Positions 52,634-61,074 of a stretch of 64,000 nucleotides of DNA are shown one piece after another. Below the pieces are notes generated by a model. The model was not told the origin of the DNA. It saw only the letters and a list, made by a program, of their open reading frames with translations, and ran no database searches. Numbering within the stretch: position 1 is the stretch's first letter; every line of letters begins with the position of its first letter. The position numbers and the translations under genes are program-made. Origin of the DNA: Agromyces aurantiacus (GTDB taxonomy: Bacteria > Actinomycetota > Actinomycetes > Actinomycetales > Microbacteriaceae). The stretch is from NCBI RefSeq assembly GCF_016907355.1, contig NZ_JAFBBW010000001.1:558001-622000 (forward strand). Reading direction: 5' to 3'.

Positions 52634-53419
52634 TCAGCGGCGCTCTTCGGCGACCGCGTTGCCGCCGTCGACCGGGATGAGCTGGCCGGTCACGTAGGAC
52701 GCTCCCGGGCTCGCAAGCCAGGCGATCGCCGAGGCGACCTCGTCGGGTCGTCCGCTGCGGCCGACCGGCACGAGCAGGCCCTCCTCGGCCTCGCTCGGCA
52801 GCTGGCTCGCGGTCGCGATCCAGCCGGGGGCGACCGCGTTGGCCGTGATGCCGAAGATCGCCTCGTCGACCGCGAGCGCGCGCACGTAGCCGAGCATCCC
52901 CGCCTTCGCGGTCGCATACCCGACGTCGCCGCGCGAGGCCATGAGCGGCCCGGACACGCTCGAGACGCAGACCACCCGGCCCCAGCCCGTCTCGCGCATG
53001 CCGGGCAGCATGGCGCGGGTCAGCAGGAACGCGGTCGTGAGGTTCATCGCGAGGTGCGCGTTCCAGTCGTCGAGGGTCATCGTGCCGTCGCCGTGCAGCA
53101 TCTCGGGGTCGCCCGAGGCGATCATGCCCGCGTTGTTCACGACGATGGTCGGCCGGATGCCGGCGACCGCGAGCTCGGCGGCCAGGTCGTCGACCTGCTC
53201 CTCGACGTCGAGGCGCGCGATCACGGCGGTCGCCGTGATGCCCTCGCGTCGGAGCTCCTCGGCGCGCTCATGGACGCGCTCGGTGGTGGCCGTGAGCACG
53301 ATGCCGGCGCCGAGTTCGCCGAGCGCCCGGGCGGCGGCGAACCCGATGCCGGCGGAGCTGCCCGCGCCGCTGACGATCGCGACGCGGCCGTCGAGGTTCC
53401 ACGATGATGGCAGGCTCAT
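52634..53419 (-). CDS. Short-chain dehydrogenase/reductase (SDR), 261 aa
   Basis: Classical SDR with cofactor motif AIVSGAGSSAGIGFAAARALGELGAG (TGxxxGxG variant), NNAG in IVVNNAGMIASGDPEM, and active site Ser-Tyr-Lys in CVSSVSGPLMASRGDVGYATAKAGMLGYV. The C-terminus (GASYVTGQLIPVDGGN) is canonical. It resembles FabG-like 3-oxoacyl reductases; the substrate is not clear. TACGAT 6 nt upstream supports a leaderless start. Confidence 0.92.
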   Translation of the reverse strand: MSLPSSWNLDGRVAIVSGAGSSAGIGFAAARALGELGAGIVLTATTERVHERAEELRREGITATAVIARLDVEEQVDDLAAELAVAGIRPTIVVNNAGMIASGDPEMLHGDGTMTLDDWNAHLAMNLTTAFLLTRAMLPGMRETGWGRVVCVSSVSGPLMASRGDVGYATAKAGMLGYVRALAVDEAIFGITANAVAPGWIATASQLPSEAEEGLLVPVGRSGRPDEVASAIAWLASPGASYVTGQLIPVDGGNAVAEERR

Positions 53420-53425
53420 GGCGGC

Positions 53426-53431
53426 ATCGTA
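53426..53431 (-). promoter_or_regulatory. -10 element of the SDR gene
   Basis: TACGAT, 6 nt before the ATG at 53419. Confidence 0.6.
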
Positions 53432-53536
53432 GGCACCCTCGCTCGTCCGCGGAAGTCACCGCGACGTCGACGCCGCTGGCGATCCCTCGACACGGCGGCG
53501 CGGCGAGAGCACGGCGGCGCGGCGACGGGAGAGGTG

Positions 53537-54910
53537 CTAGGGCCCGCTGGTGCCGAGCCGCTGCAGCAGCAGGGCCTGCGCGACGACCAGCCGTTCGATC
53601 TCCTGCGGGTCGACGCTCTCGTCGGAGGAGTGGATGCGCGAGAGCGCGACATCCTCAGGGCCCCAGAGCACGAACTCCGCATTCGGGACGGCATGCTGGA
53701 GGGTGCGGAGCAGCGGGATGGAGCCTCCGCACCCGGCTTCGCCGACCGGCTTGCCGAAGGCCGTCTCCATGGCCCAGCGCGCCGCGGCGTAGCCCGGACC
53801 GCTCGTGTCGCACAGGAAGGGCGGCGCCTCCTTCGTCCGCTCCACCTCGACCCGGGCACCCCAGGGCGCGTGGGTCTCGAGGTGGCGCACCAGCGCGTCG
53901 AGCTCGGTCGCCGGGTCCGAGCCGGGCACGATCCGCATCGAGATCTTCGCGCGGGCCGACGGGATCAGCACGTTGGACGACCCGGCGATGCTCGTCATGT
54001 CGATGCCGATCGCGTTGATCGAGGGGTGCGCCCAGAGCCGGTCCCCGACGGGCCCCGTGCCGGTCAGCTGCACTCCGTCGAGGATGTCGGCGCTGGCGCG
54101 CAGGTCGTCCGCGTGGAAGTCCTCCCCCTCCCATGTCCCGGCCGAGACCCCCTCGACCGCGACGTTCCCGTCGTCGTCGTGCAGCGTCGCCAGCAGGCGC
54201 GCGAGCGCCATCATGGCATCCGGTGCCGGGCCGCCGAAGACGCCGGAGTGCAGCGGGTGCTCGAGGGTCCGCACGGTCACCACGCACGCGACATCCCCCC
54301 GCAGCGCCGTCGTGAAGGCGGGCTCTCCGACCCGGAGGTTGCCCATGTCGCAGATGACGAACAGGTCGCAGTCGAACAGCTCCGGGTGCGCCTCGACGAA
54401 GGCCTCGAGGTTGCTCTCGGTCTCCTCCATGCCCTCGAGGATGAGCTTGACGGTGCAGGGCGGCGTCCCGTCGAAGATCCGCAGCGTGCCCAGGTGGGCG
54501 ACGAGCCCGGCCTTGTCGTCCGACGCGCCGCGACCGTAGATGCGGCTGTCGTCCTTGGTCGTCGCGGTCCACGGATCGCTCGTCCAGCCCTGCTCGGCCG
54601 GGGCGGGCTGCACGTCGTAGTGGGCGTACAGCATCACCGTGGGCGAGCCCTCCGGTCCCCTGATCTCCCCGTAGATGGGCGGATATCCCGTCGGCACGTC
54701 CATGAGGCGGGCGTCGGTGAAGCCCGCCTCACGGAACAGCCGCAGCGTCACGTCCGCCATCCGCCGAACCGGTTCCTCGGGATAGCCGGGGAAGGCGACC
54801 GAGGGGATGGCGACGAGCCGCTCCAGGTCGGCGACCAGTCCTGGCATGAGCTCGGCGGCCTTGGCGGCGAGGTCGCCGGACTGCGACTTCGCGTCGGTGT
54901 CGTGATTCAT
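53537..54910 (-). CDS. M20 family dipeptidase, 457 aa
   Basis: Di-zinc peptidase of the CNDP/carnosinase-like type. Zinc ligands appear in TVMLYAHYDVQPAP (H-x-D), YGRGASDDKAGLVAHL, LILEGMEETESNLEAF (catalytic Glu and ligand) and FVICDMGN; the last motif is GEAGCGGSIPLL. The inserted dimerisation domain spans ~190-340. It is 61 bp downstream of a Dcu-type transporter, suggesting uptake or exchange of a dicarboxylate-like or peptide substrate together with hydrolysis. GGAG precedes the ATG. Confidence 0.92.
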   Translation of the reverse strand: MNHDTDAKSQSGDLAAKAAELMPGLVADLERLVAIPSVAFPGYPEEPVRRMADVTLRLFREAGFTDARLMDVPTGYPPIYGEIRGPEGSPTVMLYAHYDVQPAPAEQGWTSDPWTATTKDDSRIYGRGASDDKAGLVAHLGTLRIFDGTPPCTVKLILEGMEETESNLEAFVEAHPELFDCDLFVICDMGNLRVGEPAFTTALRGDVACVVTVRTLEHPLHSGVFGGPAPDAMMALARLLATLHDDDGNVAVEGVSAGTWEGEDFHADDLRASADILDGVQLTGTGPVGDRLWAHPSINAIGIDMTSIAGSSNVLIPSARAKISMRIVPGSDPATELDALVRHLETHAPWGARVEVERTKEAPPFLCDTSGPGYAAARWAMETAFGKPVGEAGCGGSIPLLRTLQHAVPNAEFVLWGPEDVALSRIHSSDESVDPQEIERLVVAQALLLQRLGTSGP

Positions 54911-54971
54911 CTCAGCTCCGATTCAGGGTTGGGCTGGCAGTGGACGGTGCTCCGCACCGGAGCGCCTCCGA

Positions 54972-56435
54972 TCAGCGGAAGAGGAGGGCCCCGATCAGCG
55001 CCCCGACGACGATGGTGACGACGGAGAGCACGAGCATCGGGACGAAGAAGCTGTGGTCGAACAGCTTCGTGCCGAGCTTCGTGCTGCCGGACAGGTCGAA
55101 GTTCGCGGCGGCGATCTGGGTGCCGTTCGCCGGCAGGGTGTAGACACCGCCCAGGGCGCCGGCCCACATGCCGGTCACGACGCCCGGTGCCAGGCCGGCC
55201 GCGAGGCCGATCGGGACGATCGTCCGCGTCGCGGTGGACTGGCTGGTCGTGAGCGCCGCCACCAGGAACACGGCGACCGCGAAGAGGAACACGTAATTGT
55301 TGACCCAGCTGCCGATCGTGTCGACGATGACCTCCTCGTGCGCCGCGATGAACGTCGCGGTGAGCCACGCGATCCCGAAGAGCGCAATGGCCGAGATCAT
55401 GCCGGCCTTGAAGACGGACATGTCCGGAACGATCTTCACGTCGGGTCGGCCGATGAAGAGGATCAGCACGCCGACGACGAACATCACCATGACGATCGTC
55501 GTGGTCATGTCGATCGGCACGGGGTCGCCGCCCTCGACCGGGAACGATGGGCGCAGGCCGGGGAAGAGCCCGAGCAGGACGATGGCCACGACTCCGGCGA
55601 AGAAGGTCAGCGCGGAGTTGCGACCCCGCTTCGTGTAGGTCAGCACCGGCGGAGCGGTGGCCGTCCCGCCCGCATTCGTCGCGGATCCTGCGGTCGTGTC
55701 CGACCCGTCGTTCGCCTCGACCGCGCCGGCCTCGCCGGTCGAGGCGGCGTCGACCGTCGTGGTCGTCTGTTCGGCGACGCGCCAATCCGCGAGCTCTCCC
55801 GCGGCGATCTTCGCCTGGACCACTGGGTCGTCCTCCAGGTTCTTCCCCAGCCGGTTGACGACCAGGGCGGTGACCACGATGCCGATGACGCACGCGGGGA
55901 TGGTGATCGCGAGGATCTGGGTGAGGCCGAGGTTGTACGGCTCGGTGTCGGTGAGGGTCACCATGGCGGCCATGGCCGCCGACACCGGCGAGGCTGCCAG
56001 GGCGCTGCCCGACTGCACGACGGTGAGCGACAGTGGCCTCGAGGGTCGGATGCCGTTCTTGTAGGAGACGTCGTAGATGACCGGGAGCAACGGGTAGATG
56101 ATGTTGCTCGTCCCCGCACCGACCGAGAACGCGAATGCGGTCAGCGGGGCGATGAGGGTGATCTGCTTCGGATGCCGCTGGATGACCCTGGCCGCGACCG
56201 CGACCATCCAGTCGATGCCGCCTGCGGCCTGCATCAACGCGGCCGCCGTGACGACCGCGAGGATGATCGCCATGGCCGCCGCAGGCGGTGAACCCGGAGC
56301 CTCCTGGAAGACGAAGACGAGCACGAACGTGCCCAACCCGCCCCAGAGACCGACCCCCACGCCACCGGCCCTCGTGCCCATGATGATTGCGCCGACCACC
56401 ACGAGGGCCTCGAGCACGAACACCAGTACGTCCAT
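54972..56435 (-). CDS. Dcu-type C4-dicarboxylate transporter family protein, 487 aa
   Basis: The N-terminal half (VFVLEALVVVGAIIMGTRAGGVGVGLWGGLGTFVLVFVF, GAGTSNIIYPLLPVIYDVSYKNGIRPSRPLSLTVVQSGSALAASPVSAAM) is a close match to DcuA/DcuB. The C-terminal half has WVNNYVFLFAVAVFLVAALTTSQSTATRTIVPIG and LPANGTQIAAANFDLSGSTKLG. A Thr/Ala/Gly-rich cytoplasmic linker (~222-272) is longer than in DcuB. Dcu proteins exchange fumarate, succinate, malate and aspartate; aspartate from the dipeptidase would fit. Confidence 0.9.
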   Translation of the reverse strand: MDVLVFVLEALVVVGAIIMGTRAGGVGVGLWGGLGTFVLVFVFQEAPGSPPAAAMAIILAVVTAAALMQAAGGIDWMVAVAARVIQRHPKQITLIAPLTAFAFSVGAGTSNIIYPLLPVIYDVSYKNGIRPSRPLSLTVVQSGSALAASPVSAAMAAMVTLTDTEPYNLGLTQILAITIPACVIGIVVTALVVNRLGKNLEDDPVVQAKIAAGELADWRVAEQTTTTVDAASTGEAGAVEANDGSDTTAGSATNAGGTATAPPVLTYTKRGRNSALTFFAGVVAIVLLGLFPGLRPSFPVEGGDPVPIDMTTTIVMVMFVVGVLILFIGRPDVKIVPDMSVFKAGMISAIALFGIAWLTATFIAAHEEVIVDTIGSWVNNYVFLFAVAVFLVAALTTSQSTATRTIVPIGLAAGLAPGVVTGMWAGALGGVYTLPANGTQIAAANFDLSGSTKLGTKLFDHSFFVPMLVLSVVTIVVGALIGALLFR

Positions 56436-56461
56436 TTCCTTCTCCTGCCTCGGTTCTCAGC

Positions 56462-56899
56462 TCACTGCGGGCATTGCGTCTCGGCGAGGCCCTGCACGAT
56501 CGACCAGGCGTCGCGGACACGCTGCACCGAGTCCTCGATCAGGGGTGCGGCGGTCTCCCTCGCGTCGGCTCCGGCGTCGACCGCGGCCTGCCGCACGGCG
56601 TCGACCTCGTCCCGCAACCGCGTCAGGGCGTCGTCGAGTCGCCCCTCGGCCACGGCCTGGAACTGGTCGAGTTCCTGGCTCACCTCGTCCGCCGCGGCGC
56701 GGAGGTCGTCCACCTTCGTCGTCGCGGGGTCCTTCTCGCGGAGGTCGTCGACCGCGGCGACGAGGTCGTCGTACTGCGCGCAGAGGTCCTGGGTGGCAAG
56801 GTTCGCGCATCCGCTCAGCAGCTGCGTTGAGAGCAGCGCCAGCCCGGCGACCGCCGCGGCGCGACCTGCGAACGCGTGCCTCATGCTCGACCTCGACAT
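56462..56899 (-). CDS. Coiled-coil lipoprotein, 145 aa
   Basis: Signal peptide with lipobox LLSGC (Cys ~31), followed by a helical region with heptads (LCAQYDDLVAAVDDLREKDPATTKVDDLRAAADEVSQELDQF) and one further Cys at the C-terminus (AETQCPQ). The start at 56899 is fixed by AAGGAG; ten more codons are open upstream. It lies 26 bp before the Dcu gene, probably first in that operon. The function is unknown. Confidence 0.8.
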   Translation of the reverse strand: MSRSSMRHAFAGRAAAVAGLALLSTQLLSGCANLATQDLCAQYDDLVAAVDDLREKDPATTKVDDLRAAADEVSQELDQFQAVAEGRLDDALTRLRDEVDAVRQAAVDAGADARETAAPLIEDSVQRVRDAWSIVQGLAETQCPQ

Positions 56900-57030
56900 C
56901 GCCCGCTCCTTCGACCCGATGGGACTCATGTTCGGCGCGGCCGAATCCCACGCAGAAGGGCCTTACGTCCCGGAGCGGTCGAGCCTTCGTCCCATCCGTG
57001 GTGGGATGTGGAAGCACGGTCCCGCGCTCT

Positions 57031-57129
57031 ATTGCGACGATCGGGTTGAGACGCATGATTCTTGCGTACAACCGCCGGAAAGCGGCGTCGACTTGCGCAA
57101 CGCTTCCATCGTGCGCACACTTGTGCAGG
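57031..57129 (+). promoter_or_regulatory. Four phased TTGYG boxes upstream of the decarboxylase
   Basis: TTGCGACGA (57032), TTGCGTACAA (57062), TTGCGCAA (57093) and TTGTGCAGG (57121) start 30, 31 and 28 bp apart, about three helical turns each. Such phasing fits a wrapping regulator of the Lrp/AsnC type. Confidence 0.4.
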
Positions 57130-57162
57130 CTCCGAATCGACCCGAGGGAACAGAGGAACACC

Positions 57163-58560
57163 GTGACCACCGCCGACGCGTCCGCCGCGCGCCCCGCCCG
57201 CATGCACGAGGTCTCCGACGAGACCACTGAGCTCGTCGATCTCGTGCTCGACTACTCGCGCCGCCGCATCCTCGCGACCGACACGCCGCTCGACAAGCCC
57301 ATCCCCGAGTTCGAGCTCGACCGCCTCGCCGGGCGCAGCATCGACGAGCACGGCATCGGCGCCGAGCGGGCGCTCGCCAAGTTCGAGCACGTGCTCGCGC
57401 CGTCGTGCATCACGACCGACCACCCGCAGTACCTCTCGTTCATCCCGACCGCGCCGACCAAGGCCGCGATCGCGTTCGACCTCGTCGTCTCGGCCAGCGC
57501 CCTGTACGGCGGCTCGTGGCTCGAGGGGGCGGGCGCCGTCTACGCCGAGAACGAGGTGCTGGCCTGGCTCGCGAAGGAGTTCGGCCTCCCGGCCACCGCC
57601 GGCGGCGTCTTCGTGCAGGGCGGCACCCTCGGCAACCTCTCGGCGCTCGTCGCCGCGCGCGAGCACGCGCGGCTCGAGGTGACCCTCGCCGGCGGCGAGA
57701 TGCCGACCCGATGGAAGGTCGTCTGCAGCGGCGAGGCGCACTCGTCGATCGCGTCGGCGGCGCGCGTCATGGACGTCGACGTGGTCGCGGTCGCGGCGGG
57801 CGACGACGGGATGCTCCGTGGCGACGCCGTGCGCGCCGCGCTCGAGGAGCACGGGGCATCCGTCTTCGCCGTCGTCGCCACCGCGGGCTCGACGAACTTC
57901 GGCATCGTCGACGACCTCGCCTCGATCGCGGCCCTGAAGGACGAGTTCGAGTTCTGGCTGCACGTCGACGGCGCCTACGGCCTCGCCGGCATGCTCTCGC
58001 CCCTCGCGCGCGACCGCTTCGCGGGCGTCGAGCGCGCGGACTCGGTGATCGTCGACCCGCACAAGTGGCTGTTCGCGCCGTTCGACGCCTGCGCGCTGAT
58101 CTACCGCGACCCCGAGGCGGGGCGCCGCGCGCACACCCAGCACGCCGAGTACCTCGACACGCTCACCGAGACCAGCGAGTGGAGCCCGTCGGACTATGCC
58201 GCGCACCTCACCCGCCGGGCCCGCGGGCTTCCGCTGTGGTTCTCGCTCGCCACGCACGGCGCGGCCACCTACCGTGAGGCCGTCACCGCCTCGATCCGGC
58301 TCGCGCACGACATCGCGCGCGAGATCGAGCGCCGCGACGGGTTCCGCCTCGTGCGTGCGCCCCAGCTGTCGGTCGTCGTGTTCGAGCGCGACGGCTGGAC
58401 GAAGGCCGACTACGACGCCTGGTCGGCCCGGCTGCTCGACGAGCAGCACGCGTTCGTCACGCCGAGCTCGCACGCCGGCCGCCCGAACACGCGCTTCGCG
58501 ATCGTGAACCCGGCGACGACGTTCGAGCAGCTGGTCGCGATCCTCGACACCATGGCCTGA
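57163..58560 (+). CDS. PLP-dependent amino-acid decarboxylase (group II), 465 aa
   Basis: Aromatic-amino-acid/glutamate decarboxylase-like enzyme. PLP lysine in VIVDPHKWLFAPFDACALIY, His in VVCSGEAHSSIASAARVM, Asp in FWLHVDGAYGLAGML; also TDHPQYLSFIPTAPTKAAIAFDLVVSASALYGGSWLEG and GVFVQGGTLGNLSALVAAR. It resembles tyrosine/phenylalanine decarboxylase-like actinobacterial proteins; the amino acid is not determined. The GTG start has GAGG upstream. It is divergent from the lipoprotein/Dcu operon. Confidence 0.88.
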   Translation: MTTADASAARPARMHEVSDETTELVDLVLDYSRRRILATDTPLDKPIPEFELDRLAGRSIDEHGIGAERALAKFEHVLAPSCITTDHPQYLSFIPTAPTKAAIAFDLVVSASALYGGSWLEGAGAVYAENEVLAWLAKEFGLPATAGGVFVQGGTLGNLSALVAAREHARLEVTLAGGEMPTRWKVVCSGEAHSSIASAARVMDVDVVAVAAGDDGMLRGDAVRAALEEHGASVFAVVATAGSTNFGIVDDLASIAALKDEFEFWLHVDGAYGLAGMLSPLARDRFAGVERADSVIVDPHKWLFAPFDACALIYRDPEAGRRAHTQHAEYLDTLTETSEWSPSDYAAHLTRRARGLPLWFSLATHGAATYREAVTASIRLAHDIAREIERRDGFRLVRAPQLSVVVFERDGWTKADYDAWSARLLDEQHAFVTPSSHAGRPNTRFAIVNPATTFEQLVAILDTMA

Positions 58561-58587
58561 GCCGCGCCGCGTGCCGCGTCGGGTCCG

Positions 58588-59709
58588 TCAGGCCGATTCG
58601 CGGAACACGTCCCACGACGCCATGCACGCCCGCGCGATCCGGTCCACGTGGTCGGGGTCGGGCTCGACCCATCCCGTGCCGGGTCGGGCGAGCACGGCCG
58701 CGTTCCGTTCGCCGAGCAGGAACTCACGCAGGAACTCGGCCTGCACGGCCGAGAGCGTGACGCCGGCGGCATCCGCGTCGCCCGCGAGCTCGCGGAACCG
58801 GGCACCCGAGGCGATGATCTCCTGGCTGCCGAGGTACGGCTGGTTCAGCTGCACGTCGTCGGCCGACCCGGCGGCGAACCCGAGGCGATGGGCGGCGGCG
58901 AGCTCGCGGACGAGGTCGGGGCGCATCGTCACGGGATCGGGCGGGTCGACGTCGCGCGGCTCGCCGTCGTGGTCGCCGCGGTTCGACAGCGCCACGATCG
59001 CGGGCAGGCGGTCCTTCGGGTCGCGCTCGACGCGCACCGCTCCGTCGCGCGTGGTCGTGTGGTTCATGGTGTCGTGGAACGAGAGCGTCGTGAACCGGCG
59101 CGGCCGGCCGTCGGCGCGGGAGGCCGCGAACTTGGCGGCGACGAAGCGCTCGCGCAGCTCGTCGCGCGTGCGCTCGTACACGCCGAGGCCGCGTTCGGCG
59201 ACCTCCTCGAACATCGCGACCATCCGATCCAGCTCCTCGCCCTCGTCCGGGATCACGAGGAGCGGGAAGAACGAGAACGTCACCGGCCGGATGGCGTCGA
59301 CCCCCGTGAGGTCGACCCGCTGGTACGGTCCGGCGGCTCGCACGCGCGCGACCGCCTCGCGGAGCTTCGCGCCCAGGTCGTCGGGCCGCGCTCGATTCGG
59401 ATCGCGGACGATGCGCGGATGCGGGTTCTCGACGTAGACGACGCGCGGATCGAGCTCGGCCCAGCGCCGCACGATCGCGCTGGTCGACACGTCGGAGAAG
59501 TCGTACTGGAGCCGGTGCGTGAACTGGGGCGCCAGGAACGCGGCGAGCTCCTCGGGAATCGCCGCGCCCGAGTGCGGGCAGCTGACGAGGAGGTCGGCGT
59601 CGGCGATCGCCTCGTCGAGGGTCCGCCCGTCGCGATCGGCGTAGAAGATCAGCTCGTCCGGGGTGAAGACCCTGCCGGACGGGATGAGCACCGGCACGGA
59701 ATCGTCCAT
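58588..59709 (-). CDS. N-formylglutamate amidohydrolase family protein, 373 aa
   Basis: FGase fold related to zinc carboxypeptidases. LLVSCPHSGAAIPEEL, RLQYDFSDVSTSAIV, VYVENPHPRIVRDPNRAR and TTLSFHDTMNHTT hold the likely metal and substrate residues. It hydrolyses N-formylglutamate to glutamate and formate in histidine breakdown, but no hut genes adjoin and the protein is longer than HutG-type enzymes (~270 aa), so the substrate may differ. TAGCCT 7 nt upstream supports the start. Confidence 0.86.
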   Translation of the reverse strand: MDDSVPVLIPSGRVFTPDELIFYADRDGRTLDEAIADADLLVSCPHSGAAIPEELAAFLAPQFTHRLQYDFSDVSTSAIVRRWAELDPRVVYVENPHPRIVRDPNRARPDDLGAKLREAVARVRAAGPYQRVDLTGVDAIRPVTFSFFPLLVIPDEGEELDRMVAMFEEVAERGLGVYERTRDELRERFVAAKFAASRADGRPRRFTTLSFHDTMNHTTTRDGAVRVERDPKDRLPAIVALSNRGDHDGEPRDVDPPDPVTMRPDLVRELAAAHRLGFAAGSADDVQLNQPYLGSQEIIASGARFRELAGDADAAGVTLSAVQAEFLREFLLGERNAAVLARPGTGWVEPDPDHVDRIARACMASWDVFRESA

Positions 59710-59716
59710 GCGCCCG

Positions 59717-59722
59717 AGGCTA
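59717..59722 (-). promoter_or_regulatory. -10 element of the N-formylglutamate amidohydrolase gene
   Basis: TAGCCT, 7 nt before the ATG at 59709. Confidence 0.55.
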
Positions 59723-59835
59723 ACGACGGCCCCGACCGCCTCGCGGGACCTTCGTCACGGTGCCGTCGACCGGCACGCGGGCTTGCGTGCCCGGGCGGCG
59801 CGGTCAAGGGGCTTGGGGGCGGATGCCTCGCGGCG

Positions 59836-59841
59836 TAGCCT
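59836..59841 (+). promoter_or_regulatory. -10 element of the HVA1-type three-gene operon
   Basis: TAGCCT, 52 nt before the ATG, with GAGGGGG in the leader (59881-59887). Confidence 0.4.
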
Positions 59842-59893
59842 CGCGAACGAGTGGCCCGTCCGGGCCGCCGTCCGAGATGCGAGGGGGAACCGC

Positions 59894-60100
59894 ATGGTCG
59901 CCGTGCACGACCGCGTCAGCTGGGCGACGTCGCAGGGACGCACCCGAGGCCGCGTCGTCGAGCGCCGTACCGCCGACTTCACGTTCGACGGCCAGCGATT
60001 CACCGCATCAGACGACGACCCCGCCTTCATCGTCGAGAGCGAGAAGACCGGCGCGCGAGCCGCGCACACGGGGTCGGCGCTCCGAGTGCTGAAGAAGTAG
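59894..60100 (+). CDS. HVA1-family (DUF2945-like) protein, 68 aa
   Basis: The pattern VHDRVSWATSQGRTRGRVVERRTADFTFDGQRFTASDDDPAFIVESEKTGARAAHTGSALRVL is that of the hypervirulence-associated/DUF2945 group: a small SH3-like barrel with GxVxxK..G-type strands. Its function is not known. It is first of three tightly spaced genes; the next starts 12 bp after its stop with its own GGAGGA. Confidence 0.85.
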   Translation: MVAVHDRVSWATSQGRTRGRVVERRTADFTFDGQRFTASDDDPAFIVESEKTGARAAHTGSALRVLKK

Positions 60101-60112
60101 GAGGAACCGCGT

Positions 60113-60592
60113 ATGCCGAAGACCGAGACCGACCGAGACGCCCGACGTGCCGCGAAGCGCGCCGTGAAGGACGCCGAGCGCGCGGGCAAGGAGACCCGCA
60201 AGCTCGCCTCCTCGCTGCCCGAACCCGCCCGAACGAAGGTGAAGGCCGCCGCGAAGGCCGAGGCCGAGCGCATCGACCGGGCGAAGAAGGATGCGGGCAG
60301 CAGCCCCGTGACCGCGAAGCGCGCCGCGCGGCGGTCATCCGCCCGGCTCGAGCGGGTCGCCGTGCGCTACGGCACCGCCGCCGGCACCGCCTCCTCGACC
60401 GGGTCCCCGAAGAAGGGCAGCCGCTCGAAGACGATCAAGCAGCAGCGTGCGCAGGTGAAGCAGCCGTCGAAGATGGCCGTGGTCAGCGGGCTCCGGACGG
60501 TGTTCGCATCGATCACGACGCCGACCGACCAGGAGCGGGCGAAGAAGACCGCGAAGCAGCGCGTGCGGCGCATGAAGGCGAAGCAGGTGTGA
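60113..60592 (+). CDS. Strongly basic Lys/Arg/Ala-rich protein, 159 aa
   Basis: No family is recognised. A charged helix (~1-60, RRAAKRAVKDAERAGKETRKLASSLPEPARTKVKAAAKAEAERIDRAKKD) is followed by a Ser/Lys-rich middle and a C-terminus ending RRMKAKQV. The net charge is highly positive and there are no membrane segments, so nucleic-acid binding is likely. GGAGGA precedes the ATG. It is coupled to the next gene, whose ATG is 1 nt after its stop. Confidence 0.78.
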   Translation: MPKTETDRDARRAAKRAVKDAERAGKETRKLASSLPEPARTKVKAAAKAEAERIDRAKKDAGSSPVTAKRAARRSSARLERVAVRYGTAAGTASSTGSPKKGSRSKTIKQQRAQVKQPSKMAVVSGLRTVFASITTPTDQERAKKTAKQRVRRMKAKQV

Positions 60593-60593
60593 C

Positions 60594-60941
60594 ATGGCCA
60601 CGAGGCTGAACGAGACCGCGCTGCGGCACGCCCGCTCGCTCGTCCGCGACGGCAAGGTCGTGCGCGACGAACGCGACGACTGGAGCGAGCACGCACCGAG
60701 CGCCGACGACGAGAACCGGTTCATCGAGCGGGAGGGCTGGACCGAGTTCCGGCACTGGCACCTCGGCATCGACGACGACGAGGACGAGGACACGAAGGGC
60801 GCCTACTCCTTCCCCTACGGCGACTTCGGCAAGGTCCACCGCTGCGCGGTCGTCTCGCTCGAGAGCCGGGCCGGGCAGTACGACCACGACGACATCCGCG
60901 ACGCCGCGAAGAAGCTGCTGGAGCTCATCGACCAGGGCTGA
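60594..60941 (+). CDS. Small acidic conserved protein (DUF6582-like), 115 aa
   Basis: The segments FRHWHLGIDDDEDEDTKGAYSFPYGDFGKVHRCAVVSLESRAGQYDHDDIRDAAKKLLELI match a small family I recall as DUF6582, often found with other short stress- or phage-like genes. The protein is acidic, the opposite of its basic partner, and the two might bind each other. Its ATG follows the previous stop at once, so it relies on coupled translation. Confidence 0.75.
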   Translation: MATRLNETALRHARSLVRDGKVVRDERDDWSEHAPSADDENRFIEREGWTEFRHWHLGIDDDEDEDTKGAYSFPYGDFGKVHRCAVVSLESRAGQYDHDDIRDAAKKLLELIDQG

Positions 60942-60977
60942 GCGCCCGCACCGGCGATCGGGTGGCGCCCCTCACTC

Positions 60978-61008
60978 GGACCTAGGTCCCATGATGAGAG
61001 GAATCCTC
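60978..61008. promoter_or_regulatory. Two palindromes upstream of the secreted-protein gene
   Basis: GGACCTAGGTCC (60978-60989) is a perfect 12-bp palindrome and GAGGA-A-TCCTC (60998-61008) a perfect 11-bp one. A TACCGT hexamer (61013-61018) follows, so these may be operators of that promoter. Confidence 0.45.
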
Positions 61009-61030
61009 GACGTACCGTGAATCCGCATCG

Positions 61031-61057
61031 ACACGGCTTCCCGGTGGAAGCCGGTGT
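61031..61057 (+). promoter_or_regulatory. Leader stem-loop before the secreted-protein gene
   Basis: ACACGGCTTCC and GGAAGCCGGTGT pair around CGGT with one bulge. The stem ends 4 nt before the GGAGGAGG binding site, so it could affect translation or stabilise the message. Confidence 0.45.
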
Positions 61058-61074
61058 CGGGAGGAGGAACGACG

